In this document: positions 4,726-7,257 of the stretch, piece after piece
How positions within the stretch are numbered: position 1 is the first letter of the stretch
Layout of the letters: every line of letters begins with the position of its first letter
Origin: Eubacteriales bacterium
Lineage (GTDB): Bacteria; Bacillota_A; Clostridia; Christensenellales; Aristaeellaceae
Assembly (NCBI GenBank): GCA_030528845.1
Contig: JAUMYC010000129.1
Span: forward strand, 1 to 7,257
DNA: 7,257 bases
Reading direction: 5' to 3'
Translations under genes and position numbers: made by a program
The notes under the pieces: generated by a model
The model's database searches: none
Seen by the model: the letters and a program-made list of their open reading frames with translations, nothing else
Told to the model about the DNA's origin: nothing

Positions 4726-5459
4726 CGCTCTTCCTCCAGAATATCGCCAAATACCCGCCACGCGCCCTGCATAGGCGGACAGGAGCGCACAGTCAGCGGC
4801 TCTTTGCGCGTGGGATGGGAAACGGTGAGCGCATGCGACCAGAGGCAGAGCTGCTGCCCGGGCCGGCCGCCGCCGTAGCGCGCGTCTCCCCAGAGCGGAA
4901 AGCGCGCGTTTTTCATCTGCACGCGGATCTGATGCGGCCTGCCCGTCTCCAGCTCCACTTCAAAGAGAGTGAGCCCCTCGCGCACAGCCAGCGGCCTCGC
5001 CGTCAGCCGCGCGTCCTTTGCGCCGGGCGTGCCCTTCGGCACGACGCGCACCATGCCCGTCTTTTCGTCCTTGAGCAGCCAGTCCTCCAGATGCAGCTCG
5101 CGCCCGCACTCGCCCTGCCCCACCGCCCAATAGCGCTTGTCGGTGGCATGGGTGCGGAAATCCTCCGAGAGGCGCGCGGCGGCCTTGGAGGTGCGCGCGA
5201 AGGCGATCGCCCCGCCCACGGGCCTGTCCAGCCGATGCACCAGCCCGAGATAGACCTCGCCCGGCTTGTTCAGCCGCTCCTTGAGAAAGCCCTTGCAGGC
5301 CGTCAGCAGGTCCGGATCGCGCGAGGCGTCCGCCTGCACGGGCATGTTCGCCGGCTTCTGCACGCAGAGCAGGTGGTTGTCGGCATAGAGGATATGTACC
5401 GCATAGCGCCCGGCCTGAAACCTCTCTCCCGCTTCGATGGGAGCGATCTGCTTTTCCAT
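4722..5459 (-). CDS. RluA-family pseudouridine synthase
   Basis: A 245-residue cytosolic enzyme that isomerises uridine to pseudouridine in rRNA or tRNA. The catalytic motif HRLDRPVGG occupies residues 75-83, with the nucleophilic aspartate at 78. VQKPANMPVQAD (33-44) is the usual strand before it, and TGRPHQIRVQM followed by GDARYGG forms the RNA-binding C-terminal motifs. It has no N-terminal S4 domain, unlike RluD and RluC, so it is a short-form member. The start at ATG 5459 directly abuts the glycosyltransferase stop (TAAATG), with GAGG about five bases upstream. Its position two genes after rlmH puts two rRNA-type modification enzymes in one operon. The target nucleotide cannot be assigned from sequence. 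Confidence 0.93.
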   Translation of the reverse strand: MEKQIAPIEAGERFQAGRYAVHILYADNHLLCVQKPANMPVQADASRDPDLLTACKGFLKERLNKPGEVYLGLVHRLDRPVGGAIAFARTSKAAARLSEDFRTHATDKRYWAVGQGECGRELHLEDWLLKDEKTGMVRVVPKGTPGAKDARLTARPLAVREGLTLFEVELETGRPHQIRVQMKNARFPLWGDARYGGGRPGQQLCLWSHALTVSHPTRKEPLTVRSCPPMQGAWRVFGDILEEER

Positions 5460-6401
5460 TTACACCTCGCCCTTTTCCGTTTCACGCAGCACATAATTGG
5501 GCCGCGCCTTCACTTCGGTATAGGTCTTGGCCAGATACTGGCCGATGATGCCAAGGCACAGCAGCTGGATGCCGCTGACAAAGAGGATGATGCACACGAG
5601 GCTGGGCCAGCCGAAGGCCGAGCCTCCAAAGAGCAGCTGGCGCACGATGACGAACACGATCGAGGCCACGGCGATCAGGCACATGGCCAGCCCCAGCAGC
5701 GAGACCATCGAGAGCGGGGCCGTGGAAAAGGCGAGGATGCCGTCGATGGAATACAGAAACAGCTTCCAGAACGACCATTTCGTCGTGCCTGCGGCGCGTT
5801 CCACGTTGCGGTAGCTCATCCACACCGTCTTGAAGCCCACCCAGCCGAAGATGCCCTTGGAGAAGCGGTTGCGCTCCGGCATGGAGAGGATAGCGCGCAC
5901 CACGCGGCGGCGCATGAGCCGGAAATCGCGCGCGCCGTCCACGATCTCCGTCTTGGACATTTTGTTGATCAGCTTATAAAACAGCCGCGCGAAGAACGAG
6001 CGCACGGGCGGCTCGCCCTCGCGGGTCTCCCGCCGGGCGGCGGCGACGTCCGCAGTGGGGTCGGCCTTGAGCGTCTCGTACATTTTCAGCAAAAGCTCCG
6101 GCGGGTCCTGCAGGTCGGCGTCCATCACGGCCACGAATTCGCCCTGCGCGTGCTCCAGCCCGGCCAGCATGGCGGCTTCCTTGCCGAAATTGCGCGAAAA
6201 CGAGAGATAGCGCACGTCCTCGCGCTGCGCGGCAAACTGCCTCAGCAGCGCCAGCGTGCCATCGCTCGAGCCGTCGTCCACAAAAAGATAAGTCAGCTCC
6301 GCCCCGTGCATCTTCTTTGCGATGCGGTCGGCCGCCTCCAAAAACATCGGCAGGACTTCCTGCTCGTTGTAGCAGGGGACGATCACGCAGATCCTGTCCA
6401 T
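5460..6401 (-). CDS. Membrane-bound family 2 glycosyltransferase (GtrB/DPM1-like)
   Basis: A 313-residue polyprenyl-phosphate sugar transferase of the GtrB/CsbB type, probably moving a sugar from a nucleotide donor to undecaprenyl phosphate on the inner face of the membrane. The GT-A domain begins with VIVPCYNEQEVL (6-17), with VDDGSSDGT at 41-49 and the metal/donor motif DADLQDPP at 94-101. SFSRNFGKEAAMLAG (67-81) and the RDFRLM segment are characteristic. Two C-terminal membrane helices lie at about 231-260 and 266-290, ending in GIIGQYLAKTYTEVKARPNY, the standard family tail. The start at ATG 6401 is preceded by AAAGGAGG. It is the middle gene of the rlmH-to-PF04020 run. No GtrA-type flippase is nearby, so its glycan remains undefined. 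Confidence 0.94.
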   Translation of the reverse strand: MDRICVIVPCYNEQEVLPMFLEAADRIAKKMHGAELTYLFVDDGSSDGTLALLRQFAAQREDVRYLSFSRNFGKEAAMLAGLEHAQGEFVAVMDADLQDPPELLLKMYETLKADPTADVAAARRETREGEPPVRSFFARLFYKLINKMSKTEIVDGARDFRLMRRRVVRAILSMPERNRFSKGIFGWVGFKTVWMSYRNVERAAGTTKWSFWKLFLYSIDGILAFSTAPLSMVSLLGLAMCLIAVASIVFVIVRQLLFGGSAFGWPSLVCIILFVSGIQLLCLGIIGQYLAKTYTEVKARPNYVLRETEKGEV

Positions 6402-6428
6402 CTTACCCCGCCTCCTTTGCTTCGTTCG

Positions 6429-6905
6429 TTATTTATGATACCTCTCCCCGGCCACGATCTTCTCCGAGCGATAGAGCTGCTCGAGCAGCACGATGCGCGC
6501 CAGCGCATGCGGCATGGTCAGGTTGGAAAGGGAGATCTTCTCGTCCGCCCGGGCGATCACTTCCTCCGACAGGCCGAGCGATCCGCCGATGACAAAGGCG
6601 ACGCGGCCTCCCGCACGGCTGACGTCGCTCAGATGCGCGGCCAGCTTTTCGCTGTCAGGCGCGTTCGCGCGGATGCACAGCGCCACGACCCTCTCGCCCG
6701 GCTTGATCTGCTTGAGGATCGCCTTGCCCTCTTTTTCCATGATCTGCTTTTGGATCGCGGGCGAGGAATGCGCGGGCTCGGGCAGGTCGTCCACCTCGCG
6801 CACGCTGTATGTTCCGAAGCGCGAGAGCCGCTTCAAATATTCCGCGCAGGCCATCCTCTGCCATTCTTCCTTGAGCTTGCCCACGCAAACGATCGCTGCG
6901 TTCAT
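6429..6905 (-). CDS. rlmH: 23S rRNA (pseudouridine-1915-N3)-methyltransferase RlmH
   Basis: A 158-residue SPOUT-class methyltransferase, essentially the standard family length (about 159). It acts as a homodimer on assembled 70S ribosomes, methylating pseudouridine 1915 in helix 69. The N-terminus is the typical AAIVCVGKLKEEW (3-15). The SAM-binding knot carries FVIGGSLGLSEEV (104-116), and ISLSNLTMPHALARIVLLEQLYRS precedes the nearly invariant GERYHK terminus (153-158). The start at ATG 6905 has GGAGGG six bases upstream. It lies 18 bp after the partial membrane-protein gene and 27 bp before the glycosyltransferase. Confidence 0.97.
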   Translation of the reverse strand: MNAAIVCVGKLKEEWQRMACAEYLKRLSRFGTYSVREVDDLPEPAHSSPAIQKQIMEKEGKAILKQIKPGERVVALCIRANAPDSEKLAAHLSDVSRAGGRVAFVIGGSLGLSEEVIARADEKISLSNLTMPHALARIVLLEQLYRSEKIVAGERYHK

Positions 6906-6923
6906 ATTTTTCCCTCCGCAGGC

Positions 6924-7257
6924 TCAAAAAACGCCCGCCATCTGCAAAAAGTCCAGAAAGAGCACGGCCAGCACCGTCGTCACCGCAGCGCCCAGCACAA
7001 ACACGTTCGCCGCGTCCATCGGCACGACAGGCCCCTGCCGCATGCGCCAGGGCGGCGCGGCCTGCGGCTTTGCGCTGCACACGGCGCGAATCAGGCAGAA
7101 AAAGGCCAGACCGAGCAGCAGCGTTTCCGCGCCCAGCAGCAGCGCGCCCTGTTTGCCGCCCAGCTCATGCCAGAGCCGGCCGTAGCGCGCCGCGTTCACG
7201 CCGGAGAGCGCCTGCGCATGGCCCGCAGCCACGCCCAGCACGCGCACGCCCACGCAC
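6924..7257 (-). CDS. Membrane protein of unknown function, C-terminal part
   Basis: The reading frame stays open to the right edge, so the 5' end of the gene is missing; a GTG at 7253 is unlikely to be the true start. At least 111 residues are visible. Two hydrophobic helices are clear (GALLLGAETLLLGLAFFCLI and VFVLGAAVTTVLAVLFLDFL), separated by a charged, proline-containing loop, with the protein ending in MAGVF. The part before the first helix (GHAQALSGVNAARYGRLWHE) is polar. I do not recognise a family. Its stop is 18 bp before the rlmH start, so it is probably in the same operon. Confidence 0.6.
   Translation of the reverse strand, partial: CVGVRVLGVAAGHAQALSGVNAARYGRLWHELGGKQGALLLGAETLLLGLAFFCLIRAVCSAKPQAAPPWRMRQGPVVPMDAANVFVLGAAVTTVLAVLFLDFLQMAGVF

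Overview
The window is a GC-rich (roughly 60% by eye) piece of bacterial chromosome. Every gene I can support lies on the minus strand, so transcription runs from the right edge to the left. Strong AGGAGG-type ribosome binding sites, tight gene spacing, a 98-residue protein family I associate with Clostridia, and the palindromic interspersed repeat at the left edge together suggest a high-GC gut-type member of the Clostridia (Bacillota). This is an inference from gene and repeat style, not a species call.

Layout in the order of transcription. A partial membrane protein at the right edge (7257-6924) is followed by rlmH (23S rRNA pseudouridine-1915 methyltransferase), a GtrB/DPM1-like family 2 glycosyltransferase with two C-terminal membrane segments, an RluA-family pseudouridine synthase, and a small PF04020/YvlD-like four-helix membrane protein. 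The last three are joined by a stop/start junction and an ATGA overlap. After a short gap with a plausible internal promoter come the ATPase and permease of a zinc/manganese-type ABC importer (overlapping genes, no binding-protein gene in view), then a Gfo/Idh/MocA-family oxidoreductase. A strong intrinsic terminator at 1691-1726 closes this block.

Left of that terminator is a second, regulated block. A near-consensus promoter (TTGACA-N17-TATTAT) carries two exact 16-bp copies of a dyad, one in the spacer and one over the start codon, plus a 12-bp palindrome on the -35 side. It drives a conserved small protein of unknown function whose mRNA would be almost leaderless. Next is an HxlR-family (MarR/DUF24 type) regulator with its own likely promoter and a candidate inverted-repeat operator, and a nitroreductase that overlaps the regulator by 56 bp. 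The regulator/nitroreductase pair resembles the thiol- and electrophile-sensing YodB/YodC and HypR/HypO modules of Bacillus. The block ends in two hairpins (226-259 and 272-298).

The left edge (1-215) holds two tandem copies of a roughly 100-bp MITE/REP-like element built from four hairpins. Its two terminal hairpins are inverted copies of each other that differ by compensatory base-pair changes.

I did not find a clearly new multi-gene system. The most interesting unexplained signals are the dyad-rich near-leaderless promoter of the unknown small gene and the covarying palindromic repeat.
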